A stretch of 55,392 nt of DNA from Streptomyces hygroscopicus (lineage in GTDB: Bacteria; Actinomycetota; Actinomycetes; Streptomycetales; Streptomycetaceae). Each line of letters opens with the position of its first letter. Within the stretch, counting starts at the first letter, position 1. The DNA lies in the NCBI RefSeq assembly GCF_026168105.1, contig NZ_LBMW01000049.1, positions 1-55,392 on the forward strand. The letters are read 5' to 3'. Positions 32,291-40,999 of this stretch are shown here, one piece after another. Made by a program: the position numbers and the translations under genes. Under the pieces are notes generated by a model. It was given only the letters and a program-made list of their open reading frames with translations, had not been told where the DNA came from and did not search any database.

Positions 32291-33910
32291 ATGGAACTGA
32301 TTCCGGTGCCGCGCGCCGTCGAAGGCCCCGTGCGCGGCGGTGTCCGGCTCGACGGGGAGACCGTCCTGTGGGCCGCGCCCGGTACGGAAACCACGGAACG
32401 CTGGCTGCGTGCCACGCTCGGCGCTGCTCTCGGCCTGTCCTTGCCGCCGGGCCCGGAGGACGGCCGCAACGCCGTACGGCTGCACCTGGACGACACGCTC
32501 GAGCCGGAGGGGTACACGCTCGCCGTCACCGCCGAGGCGGGCGTCGACATCCGGGGCGGCGGCGCGGCCGGTCTGTTCTGGGGTGCCCAGACGTTCCGTC
32601 AGCTGCTCGGTCCCGAGGCCTTCCGCCGCGCCCCGGTCACCGGGAAACGGGAGTGGGAGGTGGCCGGTGTGACGATCCATGACGCCCCCCGCTTCCGCTG
32701 GCGCGGTCTTCTGCTCGACGTCGCCCGGCACTTCATGCCCAAGGACGGCGTCCTGCGCTATCTGGATCTGATGGCCGCGCACAAACTCAACGTCTTCCAC
32801 TTCCACCTCACCGACGACCAGGGCTGGCGCGTGGAGATCAGGCGTCACCCGAAGCTCACCGAGGCCGGATCCTGGCGGGCGCGCACCAAATTCGGCCACC
32901 GGGCCTCGCCACTGTGGGAGGAGAAGCCGCACGGCGGTTTCTACACACAGGACGACATCCGCGAGATCGTCGCGTATGCGGCCGAGCGGCATATCACCGT
33001 CGTCCCCGAGATCGACGTTCCCGGGCACAGCCAGGCGGCCATCGCCGCGTATCCGGAACTCGGCAACTCCGACGTCGTCGACACCGCTTCCCTGACGGTC
33101 TGGGACAACTGGGGAGTCTGCGAAAACGTCCTCGCGCCCACGGACACCTCCCTGCGCTTCTACGAGGGGGTGTTCGAGGAAATCCTGGAACTGTTCCCCT
33201 CGGAGTTCATCCACATCGGCGGCGACGAGTGCGCAAAGGACCAGTGGCGGAGGTCCCCGGCCGCCCAGGCGCGCATCGCGGAACTGGGGCTGGCCGACGA
33301 GGAGGAACTGCAGTCCTGGTTCGTCCGGCACTTCGACACCTGGCTCACCGCCCGGGGCCGTCGGCTCATCGGCTGGGACGAGATCCTGGAGGGCGGCCTC
33401 GCCGACGGCGCCGCGGTGTCCTCGTGGCGCGGGTACGCGGGCGGCATCACCGCCGCGCGCGCCGGGCACGACGTCGTGATGTGCCCGGAGCAGCAGGTGT
33501 ACCTGGACCACCGTCAGGACGGCGGCGAGGACGAGCCGGTGCCCATCGGATATGTGCGCACCCTGGAGGACGTCTACCGGTTCGAGCCGGTTCCGCCCCA
33601 GCTCACCGAGGAGCAGGCCCGGCATGTCCTGGGCACCCAGGCCAATGTGTGGACCGAGGCGACGGAGGATCAGGCGCGGGTCGACTACCAGACCTTCCCC
33701 CGGCTCGCGGCCTTCGCCGAGGTCGCCTGGAGCGCCCTGCCCGCCCCCGGGGCCCGCGACTTCGAGGACTTCGGACGGAGGATGGCCGCCCACTACCCCC
33801 GGCTCGACGCCCTGGGGGTGGCCTACCGGCCGCCCACGGGTCCGCGGCCGTGGCAGCGGCGACCCGGTGTGCTCGGACGCCCGATCGAGGGTGCGCCCCC
33901 GAACGTGTGA
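32291..33910 (+). CDS. GH20 beta-N-acetylhexosaminidase, cytoplasmic
   Basis: The 539-residue product has the small GH20 N-terminal domain (about 1-125) and the TIM-barrel domain with FHLTDDQGWRVEI, PEIDVPGHSQAAI and the catalytic pair D312-E313 in HIGGDE. It releases terminal GlcNAc, typically from chitobiose. No signal peptide is present, so substrates must be imported, yet the permease just upstream is decayed. GTG 32288 and ATG 32291 are both possible starts, with GAAGGA upstream. Confidence 0.94.
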   Translation: MELIPVPRAVEGPVRGGVRLDGETVLWAAPGTETTERWLRATLGAALGLSLPPGPEDGRNAVRLHLDDTLEPEGYTLAVTAEAGVDIRGGGAAGLFWGAQTFRQLLGPEAFRRAPVTGKREWEVAGVTIHDAPRFRWRGLLLDVARHFMPKDGVLRYLDLMAAHKLNVFHFHLTDDQGWRVEIRRHPKLTEAGSWRARTKFGHRASPLWEEKPHGGFYTQDDIREIVAYAAERHITVVPEIDVPGHSQAAIAAYPELGNSDVVDTASLTVWDNWGVCENVLAPTDTSLRFYEGVFEEILELFPSEFIHIGGDECAKDQWRRSPAAQARIAELGLADEEELQSWFVRHFDTWLTARGRRLIGWDEILEGGLADGAAVSSWRGYAGGITAARAGHDVVMCPEQQVYLDHRQDGGEDEPVPIGYVRTLEDVYRFEPVPPQLTEEQARHVLGTQANVWTEATEDQARVDYQTFPRLAAFAEVAWSALPAPGARDFEDFGRRMAAHYPRLDALGVAYRPPTGPRPWQRRPGVLGRPIEGAPPNV

Positions 33911-34188
33911 GGCGGCACGCGACGGGCAGGCGGGGGACCGGACTCCCTGGAAGCGTGACCCCGCACGGAAAAGTCGCACACAGATCCCCGAAGGGCAGCA
34001 ATTCGCCCCCACCGGGGATCCCGTGGCAAAACGGACCATCACTCTGGTGAGGGGGCGAATGCCTCCTAGCGGACCCCCGCGTCGGGGGCCGGGAAAGATG
34101 TGCCAGAGTTGCCACGTCCGCCCTGTGAGCACGTACCGTACGGCAGCACAGGTGGGACCAGGTGGGGCAGCGGGAAGGGGCAGCCGGT
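33911..34188. other. Intergenic region between GH20 and Mo-hydroxylase operon
   Basis: No gene. The inverted repeat GATCCCCG / CGGGGATC (33983-33990 and 34013-34020) may act in termination of the GH20 transcript; CCCCCG-CGT-CGGGGG follows near 34075. Confidence 0.5.
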
Positions 34189-35082
34189 TTGACCACGCAC
34201 GCACCGCAGGCGGCGCAGGCCGTGACGCTGCCCGCCTCGCTGGACGAGGCCGTGGCGGCCCTCGCCGCCATGCCGGCCGCCGTCCCCGTGGCGGGTGGCA
34301 CCGACCTCATGGCCGCGGTCAACTCCGGACAGCTGCGGCCCGCCGCGCTGGTCGGTCTCGGCCGCATCAGCGAGATCCGCGGCTGGCAGTACCAGGACGG
34401 CCATGCGCTGCTCGGCGCCGGCCTCACCCACGCGCGCATGGGACGCCCCGACTTCGCGGCCCTCATCCCCGCCCTCGCGGCGGCGGCGCGCGCGGCCGGA
34501 CCGCCCCACATCCGCAACGCGGGCACCCTGGGCGGCAACATCGCCTCGGCCGCGCCCACCGGTGACGCGCTTCCGGTGCTGGCCGCGCTGGAGGCCACGC
34601 TGATCATCGCGGGCCCGGGCGGATCCCGGCGGGAGATCCCGGTCTCGCATCTGCTCGCGGGCGTCGAGATGCTGCGCGCCGGTGAACTCATCGGCTATGT
34701 GCGGGTGCCGCTGCTGCACGCCCCCCAGGTCTTCCTGAAGGCCACCGGGCGCACCGGCCCGGGGCGCGCCGTCGCGTCCGTGGCGCTGGTCCTCGACCCG
34801 GCGCGGCGCGGGGTGAGGTGCGCCGTCGGTGCCATAGCGCCGATGCCGCTGCGCCCCCTGGACGCCGAGCAGTGGGTGGCCCAGCTCATCGACTGGGACA
34901 ACAGCCGCGCGATCGTCCCGGAGGCGCTGACCGCCTTCGGCGAGTACGTGGCCGCGGCCTGCATCCCCGATCCGGCCCCGGCCGAGGACGGCACCGTGGA
35001 GCAGCTGCCGCCGACCGTACTGCACCTGCGGCGCACCGTCGGCGCGCTGGCCCGACGAGCACTGGGGAGGGCACTGTCGTGA
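34189..35082 (+). CDS. Molybdenum hydroxylase FAD-binding subunit (CoxM/XdhB-like)
   Basis: The 297-residue product has the FAD-binding motifs of the CO dehydrogenase/xanthine dehydrogenase medium subunit: PVAGGTDLMAAVN (pyrophosphate loop) and HIRNAGTLGGNIASAAPTGD. The likely start is TTG 34189 (TTHAPQAA) after GGAAGGGG; GTG 34162 is in frame as an alternative. Its stop overlaps the next gene (GTGA). It passes electrons between the iron-sulfur subunit and an acceptor. Confidence 0.9.
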   Translation: MTTHAPQAAQAVTLPASLDEAVAALAAMPAAVPVAGGTDLMAAVNSGQLRPAALVGLGRISEIRGWQYQDGHALLGAGLTHARMGRPDFAALIPALAAAARAAGPPHIRNAGTLGGNIASAAPTGDALPVLAALEATLIIAGPGGSRREIPVSHLLAGVEMLRAGELIGYVRVPLLHAPQVFLKATGRTGPGRAVASVALVLDPARRGVRCAVGAIAPMPLRPLDAEQWVAQLIDWDNSRAIVPEALTAFGEYVAAACIPDPAPAEDGTVEQLPPTVLHLRRTVGALARRALGRALS

Positions 35083-36581
35083 CGGACGACCAGCACCCGG
35101 AGGACACCCCCGAGGGGGGCGCCCGCAGCTCCTGGGAGCGGCTGCCGCAAGGGGACTACGACGACGGCGCCACCGCCTTCGTGCAGCTCCCCGAGGGGGG
35201 TATCGACGCCCTCCTCGCCTCGTACAGCCCGCTGGCGGCACCCGGTCACGGCTACGTGCCCCCGAGGTTCACCCCGGCCGCCGAGCCGGGCCCCGATCCG
35301 GCCGCGGGCGGCGGCTGGGCGGCGCCCGCCGAGGGTGCCGAATGGCCCGACCCGAACGCCGCACACCAGGAAGGCGCGGACGACCGGTTCACGTACCACC
35401 CCGGCGCGACCGGGCAGTGGACCTTCGAGGAGACCGGGGCCGCGCGGGAGACGCCCGCGGCCGGTCACGATGTCACCGGGCAGTGGTCGATTCCGGTGGC
35501 GGGCGGCGATCTTCCGGACGAATCGGGCGAGTTCAGCACGTCGTCGCTCGTCGAGCAGTGGGGCGGCAACCCGCCCGCGACCCTGCCGGGCGGGGCGCCC
35601 GCGCCCTGGGCGACGGAAGGGGCCGGACACCGGTGGCCGGACGGGACGCCGGAGACCGATGAGGAGCCGGTGGCGCAAGCGCCCGCCGAGGCCCCTGGAG
35701 AGCCGTCCGACGGGCCGTACGAGGACATGCGGGCCGATGGGCGGCCCGAGGCGCCCCAGGCCGTCCAGCAGCCGTCTGGGCCCCCCGACGCGCCCGGCCC
35801 CGGGGAGACTTCGGCCCCCGCACCGGCCGTGGACCGCGCACCGGCCGCCGTCCAGGGGCCCGGATCGCGGCCCGCACCGGCACCGGAGGCCGCCGACGCC
35901 CCTGACCCGGCTCTCGAGCAGGATTCCGAGCCCGCGCCCGTGCACGACGAGCACCCCTTGGCGTCGTACGTCCTGCGGGTGAACGGCGCCGACCGGCCCG
36001 TCACCGACGCCTGGATCGGCGAGTCGCTGCTGTACGTGCTGCGCGAGCGGCTCGGTCTCGCCGGCGCCAAGGACGGCTGCTCGCAGGGCGAGTGCGGCGC
36101 CTGCAACGTCCAGGTCGACGGACGGCTCGTGGCCTCCTGCCTGGTGCCCGCCGTCACCGCAGCGGGCAGCGAGGTGCGTACGGTCGAGGGCCTCGCCGTC
36201 GACGGACAGCCCTCGGAGGTGCAGCGGGCGCTCGCCAGGTGCGGCGCCGTGCAGTGCGGTTTCTGCGTCCCCGGTATGGCGATGACGCTTCACGACCTCC
36301 TGGAGGGCAACCCCGCGCCCACCGAACTGGAGGCCCGCCAGGCCCTGTGCGGGAACCTGTGCCGCTGCTCCGGCTACCGGGGCGTCCTGGAGGCCGTCAG
36401 GGAGGTCGTCGCCGAGCGCGGGACCCACAAGGAGGCCGAGTCCGCACGGGACGGCGACGAGCCGCGCATCCCGCACCAGGCGGGCCCGGGCGCGGGCGGC
36501 GTCCACCCCTCCGCGTTCGAGAACTTCGACGGCACAGCCCCGAACGAGCACCCGTACGGCCAGGACGGAGGCCAGGCGTGA
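35079..36581 (+). CDS. Molybdenum hydroxylase 2Fe-2S subunit with long N-terminal extension
   Basis: The last ~205 residues of this 500-residue protein are a normal CoxS/XdhC-type subunit. The ferredoxin-like cluster is held by C334, C339, C342 and C354 (GCSQGECGACN). The second cluster is held by C393, C396, C428 and C430 (QCGFC, CGNLCRCSGYRG). The first ~290 residues are a Pro/Ala/Gly/Glu-rich, probably disordered extension with two TGQW motifs (111-114, 133-136), not found in typical family members of about 160 residues. GTG 35079 overlaps the preceding stop, and the stop overlaps the next GTG, so the three subunits are coupled. Confidence 0.9.
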   Translation: MTDDQHPEDTPEGGARSSWERLPQGDYDDGATAFVQLPEGGIDALLASYSPLAAPGHGYVPPRFTPAAEPGPDPAAGGGWAAPAEGAEWPDPNAAHQEGADDRFTYHPGATGQWTFEETGAARETPAAGHDVTGQWSIPVAGGDLPDESGEFSTSSLVEQWGGNPPATLPGGAPAPWATEGAGHRWPDGTPETDEEPVAQAPAEAPGEPSDGPYEDMRADGRPEAPQAVQQPSGPPDAPGPGETSAPAPAVDRAPAAVQGPGSRPAPAPEAADAPDPALEQDSEPAPVHDEHPLASYVLRVNGADRPVTDAWIGESLLYVLRERLGLAGAKDGCSQGECGACNVQVDGRLVASCLVPAVTAAGSEVRTVEGLAVDGQPSEVQRALARCGAVQCGFCVPGMAMTLHDLLEGNPAPTELEARQALCGNLCRCSGYRGVLEAVREVVAERGTHKEAESARDGDEPRIPHQAGPGAGGVHPSAFENFDGTAPNEHPYGQDGGQA

Positions 36582-38887
36582 GCAACGAAGGCGCCACCGC
36601 GACCACCGCGGCGGCGGCACCCGCCCCCGAGCCGCTGCCGCACGGCCTGGGCGTTTCCCTGCCCTCCGCGGACGCCCGGGCCAAGACCGAGGGCACCTTC
36701 CCGTACGCGGCCGACCTGTGGGCCGAGGGCCTGCTGTGGGCCGCCGTGCTGCGCTCGCCGCACCCGCACGCGCGCATCCTGTCCATCGACACCAGCCACG
36801 CGCGCGAGATGCCCGGCGTCCGGGCCGTCGTCACCCACGAGGACGTGCCCGGCGGCGCGCCCCACGGCCGTGGCGCGGCCGACCGCCCCGTGTTCGCCTC
36901 CGAGGTCGTGCGCCACCACGGGGAGCCCCTCGCCGCCGTCGCCGCCGACCACCCCGACACCGCGCGCATGGCCGCCGCCGCGGTCATCGTCGAGTACGAG
37001 GTGCTCGACCCGGTGACCGACCCCGAACAGGCCTTCGAGGCCGAGCCGCTGCACCCCGACGGCAACCTGATCCGCCACATCCCGCTGCGCCACGGCGACC
37101 CGGACGCGCTCGGCGAGGTCGTCGTCGAGGGCCTCTACCGCATCGGCCGCCAGGACCCCGCACCGATCGGCGCGGAGGCCGGGCTCGCCGTGCCCCGGCC
37201 CGACGGCGGGGTCGAGCTGTACGTCGCCTCCACCGACCCGCACGCCGACCGCGACCGGGCGGCGGCGGTCTACGGCCTGGAACCCGACCGGGTGAAGGTC
37301 GTTGTCACCGGGGTGCCGGGCGCCACCGCGGACCGCGAGGACCCGGGCTTCCAACTCCCGCTCGGCCTGCTCGCCCTGAAGACCGGATGCCCGGTCAAGC
37401 TGGCCGCGACGCGTGAGGAATCCTTCCTGGGACACGTCCACCGCCACCCCACCCTCCTGCGCTACCGCCACCACGCGGACGCCGAGGGCAACCTGGTGAA
37501 GGTCGAGGCCCAGATCCTGCTCGACGCGGGCGCGTACGCGGACACCTCCTCCGACGCGCTCGCCGCAGCGGTCTCCTTCGCCTGCGGCCCGTACGTCGTC
37601 CCGAACGCCTTCATCGAGGGCTGGGCCGTACGCACCAACAACCCGCCCTCGGGCCATGTGCGCGGCGAAGGCGCGATGCAGGTGTGCGCGGCGTACGAGG
37701 CCCAGATGGACAAGCTCGCCAAGAAGCTGGGCCTCGACCCGGCGGAACTGCGGCTGCGCAACGTCATGGCGACCGGCGACGTCCTGCCGACCGGCCAGAC
37801 GGTCACCTGCCCGGCGCCGGTGGCCGAACTGCTCGAGGCCGTACGGGACCACCCGCTGCCCCAGCTCCCCAAGGACACTCCCGAGGAGGAGTGGCTGCTG
37901 CCGGGCGGCCCCGAGGGAGCAGGCGAGCCCGGTGCCGTGCGCCGCGGTGTCGGCTACGGCCTCGGCATGGTGCACATGCTCGGCGCGGAGGGCGCCGACG
38001 AGGTCTCCACGGCGACGGTGAAGGTCCACGACGGAGTGGCGACCGTCCTGTGCGCGGCCGTCGAGACCGGCCAGGGCTTCACCACGCTGGCCCGGCAGAT
38101 CGTCCAGGAGACGCTCGGCATCGACGAGGTGCACGTGGTACCGGTCGACACGGACCAGCCGCCTGCGGGCGCGGGCTGCCGTGGCCGCCACACATGGGTG
38201 TCGGGCGGCGCGGTGGAACGAGCCGCGAAAATGGTCCGCACACAACTTCTGCAGCCGCTGGCGCACAAGTTCGGCATGTCGACCGAGCTGCTCCAGATCA
38301 CCGACGGCAAGATCACCTCGTACGACGGGGTGCTGTCGACCACGGTCGCCGAGGCCATGGACGGCAAGGAGCTGTGGGCCACCGCGCAGTGCCGCCCGCA
38401 CCCGACGGAGCCGCTGAACGAGACGGGCCAGGGCGACGCCTTCGTGGGGCTCGCGTTCTGCGCGATCCGCGCCGTGGTCGACGTGGACATCGAGATCGGC
38501 TCGGTGCGGGTCGTGGAGCTGGCACTGGCCCAGGACGTGGGCCGGGTGCTGAACCCGGTGCAGCTCGCCGCACGCCTGGAGGCCGGCGTCACCCAGGGCG
38601 TGGGCATCGCACTCACGGAGAACCTGCGCACGGCGCGCGGCCTGATCCGCCACCCCGACCTGACCGGCTACTCCCTGCCGACGGCCCTGGACGCGCCCGA
38701 GATCAAGATCGTCAAGCTGGTCGAGGAGCGGGACGTGGTCGCGCCCTTCGGCGCGAAGTCGGTCAGCGCCGTGCCCGTGGTGACATCCCCGGCGGCGATC
38801 GCGTCCGCGGTGCGCGCGGCGACGGGCCGCCCCGTCAACCGTCTGCCGATCCGCCCGCAGGCAGCGGTCGTGACGACACTCACCTGA
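36578..38887 (+). CDS. Molybdenum hydroxylase large subunit, xanthine dehydrogenase-like, divergent active site
   Basis: The 769-residue product has the aldehyde oxidase/xanthine dehydrogenase fold: an a/b hammerhead domain (KTEGTFPYAADLWAEGLLWAAVLRSPHPHARI, in family form), then the Mo-binding domains. RGEGAMQ (362-368) and ETGQGF are near canonical. However, the usual GGFGGK is replaced by GATADREDPGF (248-258). The GAKGVGEPP-type segment with the catalytic Glu reads GAKSVSAVP (725-733), putting Ala731 at the Glu position. It is the third coupled gene of the operon. The substrate is unknown, and the enzyme may be non-canonical or inactive. Confidence 0.85.
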   Translation: MSNEGATATTAAAAPAPEPLPHGLGVSLPSADARAKTEGTFPYAADLWAEGLLWAAVLRSPHPHARILSIDTSHAREMPGVRAVVTHEDVPGGAPHGRGAADRPVFASEVVRHHGEPLAAVAADHPDTARMAAAAVIVEYEVLDPVTDPEQAFEAEPLHPDGNLIRHIPLRHGDPDALGEVVVEGLYRIGRQDPAPIGAEAGLAVPRPDGGVELYVASTDPHADRDRAAAVYGLEPDRVKVVVTGVPGATADREDPGFQLPLGLLALKTGCPVKLAATREESFLGHVHRHPTLLRYRHHADAEGNLVKVEAQILLDAGAYADTSSDALAAAVSFACGPYVVPNAFIEGWAVRTNNPPSGHVRGEGAMQVCAAYEAQMDKLAKKLGLDPAELRLRNVMATGDVLPTGQTVTCPAPVAELLEAVRDHPLPQLPKDTPEEEWLLPGGPEGAGEPGAVRRGVGYGLGMVHMLGAEGADEVSTATVKVHDGVATVLCAAVETGQGFTTLARQIVQETLGIDEVHVVPVDTDQPPAGAGCRGRHTWVSGGAVERAAKMVRTQLLQPLAHKFGMSTELLQITDGKITSYDGVLSTTVAEAMDGKELWATAQCRPHPTEPLNETGQGDAFVGLAFCAIRAVVDVDIEIGSVRVVELALAQDVGRVLNPVQLAARLEAGVTQGVGIALTENLRTARGLIRHPDLTGYSLPTALDAPEIKIVKLVEERDVVAPFGAKSVSAVPVVTSPAAIASAVRAATGRPVNRLPIRPQAAVVTTLT

Positions 38888-38919
38888 GGGGTCTCCTTCC
38901 GTGCTCCCCGGCGTTGTCA

Positions 38920-39033
38920 GTGGCGCTCCGTAACGTTCTTGGTGTTGGGGAGAGCCGTTTCACGGCAGGGGTGGAGAACGGCTTGGTCTTTCCGGACGAG
39001 CACGGCATCTCGGCCATGTCAGACGGGAACTGA
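38920..39033 (+). CDS. Possible 37-aa small protein
   Basis: A GTG-started frame (38920) of 37 codons, with about three quarters G/C third positions, ends 11 nt before a strong terminator hairpin. There is no clear ribosome binding site and no recognised domain; VFPDEHGISA is the most coding-like stretch. It could be real, translated with the Mo-hydroxylase operon, or chance. Confidence 0.25.
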   Translation: MALRNVLGVGESRFTAGVENGLVFPDEHGISAMSDGN

Positions 39034-39044
39034 GACGGACGATC

Positions 39045-39080
39045 GAAAGGGCGGCACCCCTTCGGGGGTGCCGCCCTTTC
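39045..39080. terminator. Strong bidirectional terminator with TTCG loop
   Basis: A perfect 16-bp stem (GAAAGGGCGGCACCCC with its complement) closed by a TTCG tetraloop and flanked by AAA/TTT. It lies between the Mo-hydroxylase operon and the minus-strand tRNA-Cys, and can stop both. Confidence 0.92.
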
Positions 39081-39103
39081 GTCATGCCTGGTCAGGCACG
39101 TAG

Positions 39104-39175
39104 AGGCCGTGGCGGGATTCGAACCCACGTAACTCGCTTTGCAGGCGAGCCCCTGAACCACTCGGGCACACGGCC
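39104..39175 (-). tRNA. tRNA-Cys (anticodon GCA)
   Basis: Read on the minus strand: acceptor stem GGCCGTG (39175-39169) pairs with CACGGCC (39111-39105). The anticodon stem CTCGC/GCGAG holds the loop CTGCAAA with anticodon GCA. The T-arm GTGGGTTCGAATCCCGC is canonical. The discriminator base is U, the cysteine identity base. CCA is not encoded. Confidence 0.96.
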
Positions 39176-39369
39176 AAGATCAGGTGCGGCACGGCTCACT
39201 CGTTCCGACCTGATGTCCATGACGGTAGGGCGAGGCGATCAGGGCGTTCAAGAGGATCGCCGGCGCTGCAACAGGACCGCCATACGCCGTTCATGAAAGT
39301 CCGGTCCTACGACCAAGGGCCGAACCGATCACCGTCTCCCGACAGGAGTCAACCCGCTTCGAGCCCCTT

Positions 39370-39375
39370 ACCCTG
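39370..39375 (+). promoter_or_regulatory. -10-like TACCCT of the MFS gene, leaderless spacing
   Basis: TACCCT ends 7 nt before the ATG at 39382; no ribosome binding site is present. Confidence 0.4.
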
Positions 39376-39381
39376 ACCTGC

Positions 39382-40827
39382 ATGACAGCCCTGGAACCCC
39401 GCGACTCCGCCGCCACCGGCGCCGCTCCCCTCCCCTCGAACGACGACACCGGCGTGCTGGGCCGGCCGTACCGGGCCCTGACCATCGGTATCGTCTCCGT
39501 CGTCCTGCTCATCGCCTTCGAGGCCACGGCCGTCGGCACCGCGATGCCCGTCGCGGCGCGCGAGCTGGACGGGCTGTCCCTCTACGCGTTCGCCTTCTCC
39601 GGGTACTTCACCACGAGTCTGTTCGGCATGGTGTTCGCCGGGCAGTGGTCGGACCGCAGCGGCCCGCTCGCCTCACTGACCTGCGGCATCGCCGCCTTCG
39701 CGGCGGGCTTGCTGCTGTCGGGGACGGCCGGGACGATGTGGCTGTTCATCCTGGGCCGGGCCGTGCAGGGACTCGGTGGCGGACTGGTCATCGTCGCCCT
39801 GTACGTGGTCGTCGGCCGCGCCTATCCGGAGCGGCTGCGACCGGCGATCATGGCGGCGTTCGCGGCGTCCTGGGTGGTCCCGTCGGTGGTCGGCCCGCTG
39901 GCGTCGGGTGCGGTGACCGAACAGCTCGGCTGGCGCTGGGTGTTCATCGGCATTCCCGTCCTCGTGGTGTTCCCGCTGGCGCTCGCCCTGCCGCAGATAC
40001 GGCGCCGGGCGGCCGGCCCCGCCGAGCCGGATGCGGCGGCCCCCTTCGACGCCCGCCGCATCCGGCTGGCGCTCGGCATTTCGCTGGGCGCGGGACTACT
40101 GCAGTACGCGGCACAGGACCTGAACCCCCTCTCGCTCCTGCCCGCGACCGCGGCCGCCGCGCTGCTGATCCCCGCGGTGCGAGGGCTGCTGCCCCGCGGC
40201 ACCTGCCGGGCGGCCCGCGGGCTGCCGTCCGTGGTGCTGCTGCGCGGAGTGGCGGCGGGCTCCTTCATCGCGGCGGAGAGCTTCGTCCCGCTCATGCTGG
40301 TGACCCAGCGGGGGCTGTCGCCGACACTGGCCGGGTTCTCGCTCGCGGCGGGCGGCGGCGCCTGGGCGCTGGGGTCGTACGTACAGTCGAGGCCACGACT
40401 GGAGCCGTACCGGGAGCGGCTGATGACGCTGGGCATGCTCGTCGTCGCCGCCGCGATCGCCACGGCGCCCAGCGTGCTGATCCACCCGGTGCCCGTCTGG
40501 ACCGTCGCCGTCGCCTGGGGTTTCGGCTGTTTCGGTATGGGTCTGGTCGTCTCCTCCACCAGCGTCCTGCTGCTGCACCTGTCCGCCCCTGAGGAGGCGG
40601 GCGCCAACTCGGCCGCCCTGCAGATCTCCGACGGCCTGTCCAACGTCCTTCTGCTCTCCGCGGGCGGTGCCGCATTCGCCGCACTCGGCGGCGGCACCGT
40701 CGCTCGCACGGCCGCCGAGGCGACCGTCAGCGGCTCCCATCCGGCCGCCTTCGCCGCGGTGTTCCTGCCGATGGCGGCGGTGGCGCTGGCGGGCGCCTGG
40801 GTGACCACCCGGCTACGGGAGCGATGA
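39382..40827 (+). CDS. MFS transporter (DHA2-like drug efflux type)
   Basis: The 481-residue product has at least 12 hydrophobic helices. MFS signatures include AGQWSDRSGPL (loop 2-3), LGRAVQGLGGG and the motif-C-like ASWVVPSVVGPLASG, which marks proton antiporters. Efflux of small hydrophobic compounds is likely; the substrate is unknown. It has no local regulator directly beside it. Confidence 0.88.
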   Translation: MTALEPRDSAATGAAPLPSNDDTGVLGRPYRALTIGIVSVVLLIAFEATAVGTAMPVAARELDGLSLYAFAFSGYFTTSLFGMVFAGQWSDRSGPLASLTCGIAAFAAGLLLSGTAGTMWLFILGRAVQGLGGGLVIVALYVVVGRAYPERLRPAIMAAFAASWVVPSVVGPLASGAVTEQLGWRWVFIGIPVLVVFPLALALPQIRRRAAGPAEPDAAAPFDARRIRLALGISLGAGLLQYAAQDLNPLSLLPATAAAALLIPAVRGLLPRGTCRAARGLPSVVLLRGVAAGSFIAAESFVPLMLVTQRGLSPTLAGFSLAAGGGAWALGSYVQSRPRLEPYRERLMTLGMLVVAAAIATAPSVLIHPVPVWTVAVAWGFGCFGMGLVVSSTSVLLLHLSAPEEAGANSAALQISDGLSNVLLLSAGGAAFAALGGGTVARTAAEATVSGSHPAAFAAVFLPMAAVALAGAWVTTRLRER

Positions 40828-40999
40828 CCCCGGGGGAACGGAACCCGGTGATCTGTGACCCGTGTCGCACCGGGGCCGGATGCGGCGCCGTTGCCCCGAG
40901 TGGCGGGCGAGCACACCGGTAGGGTGGCCCGGTTGTCATACGTAGCCGAGCCGTCCGACCCGTTACGCCGAGCCGCCCGACCCCCCTTCCACGGAGACC

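Noticed and set aside
36374..38653. A 759-codon minus-strand frame opposite the Mo-hydroxylase large subunit
   Set aside because: It is a composition-driven antisense frame with no recognisable protein features.
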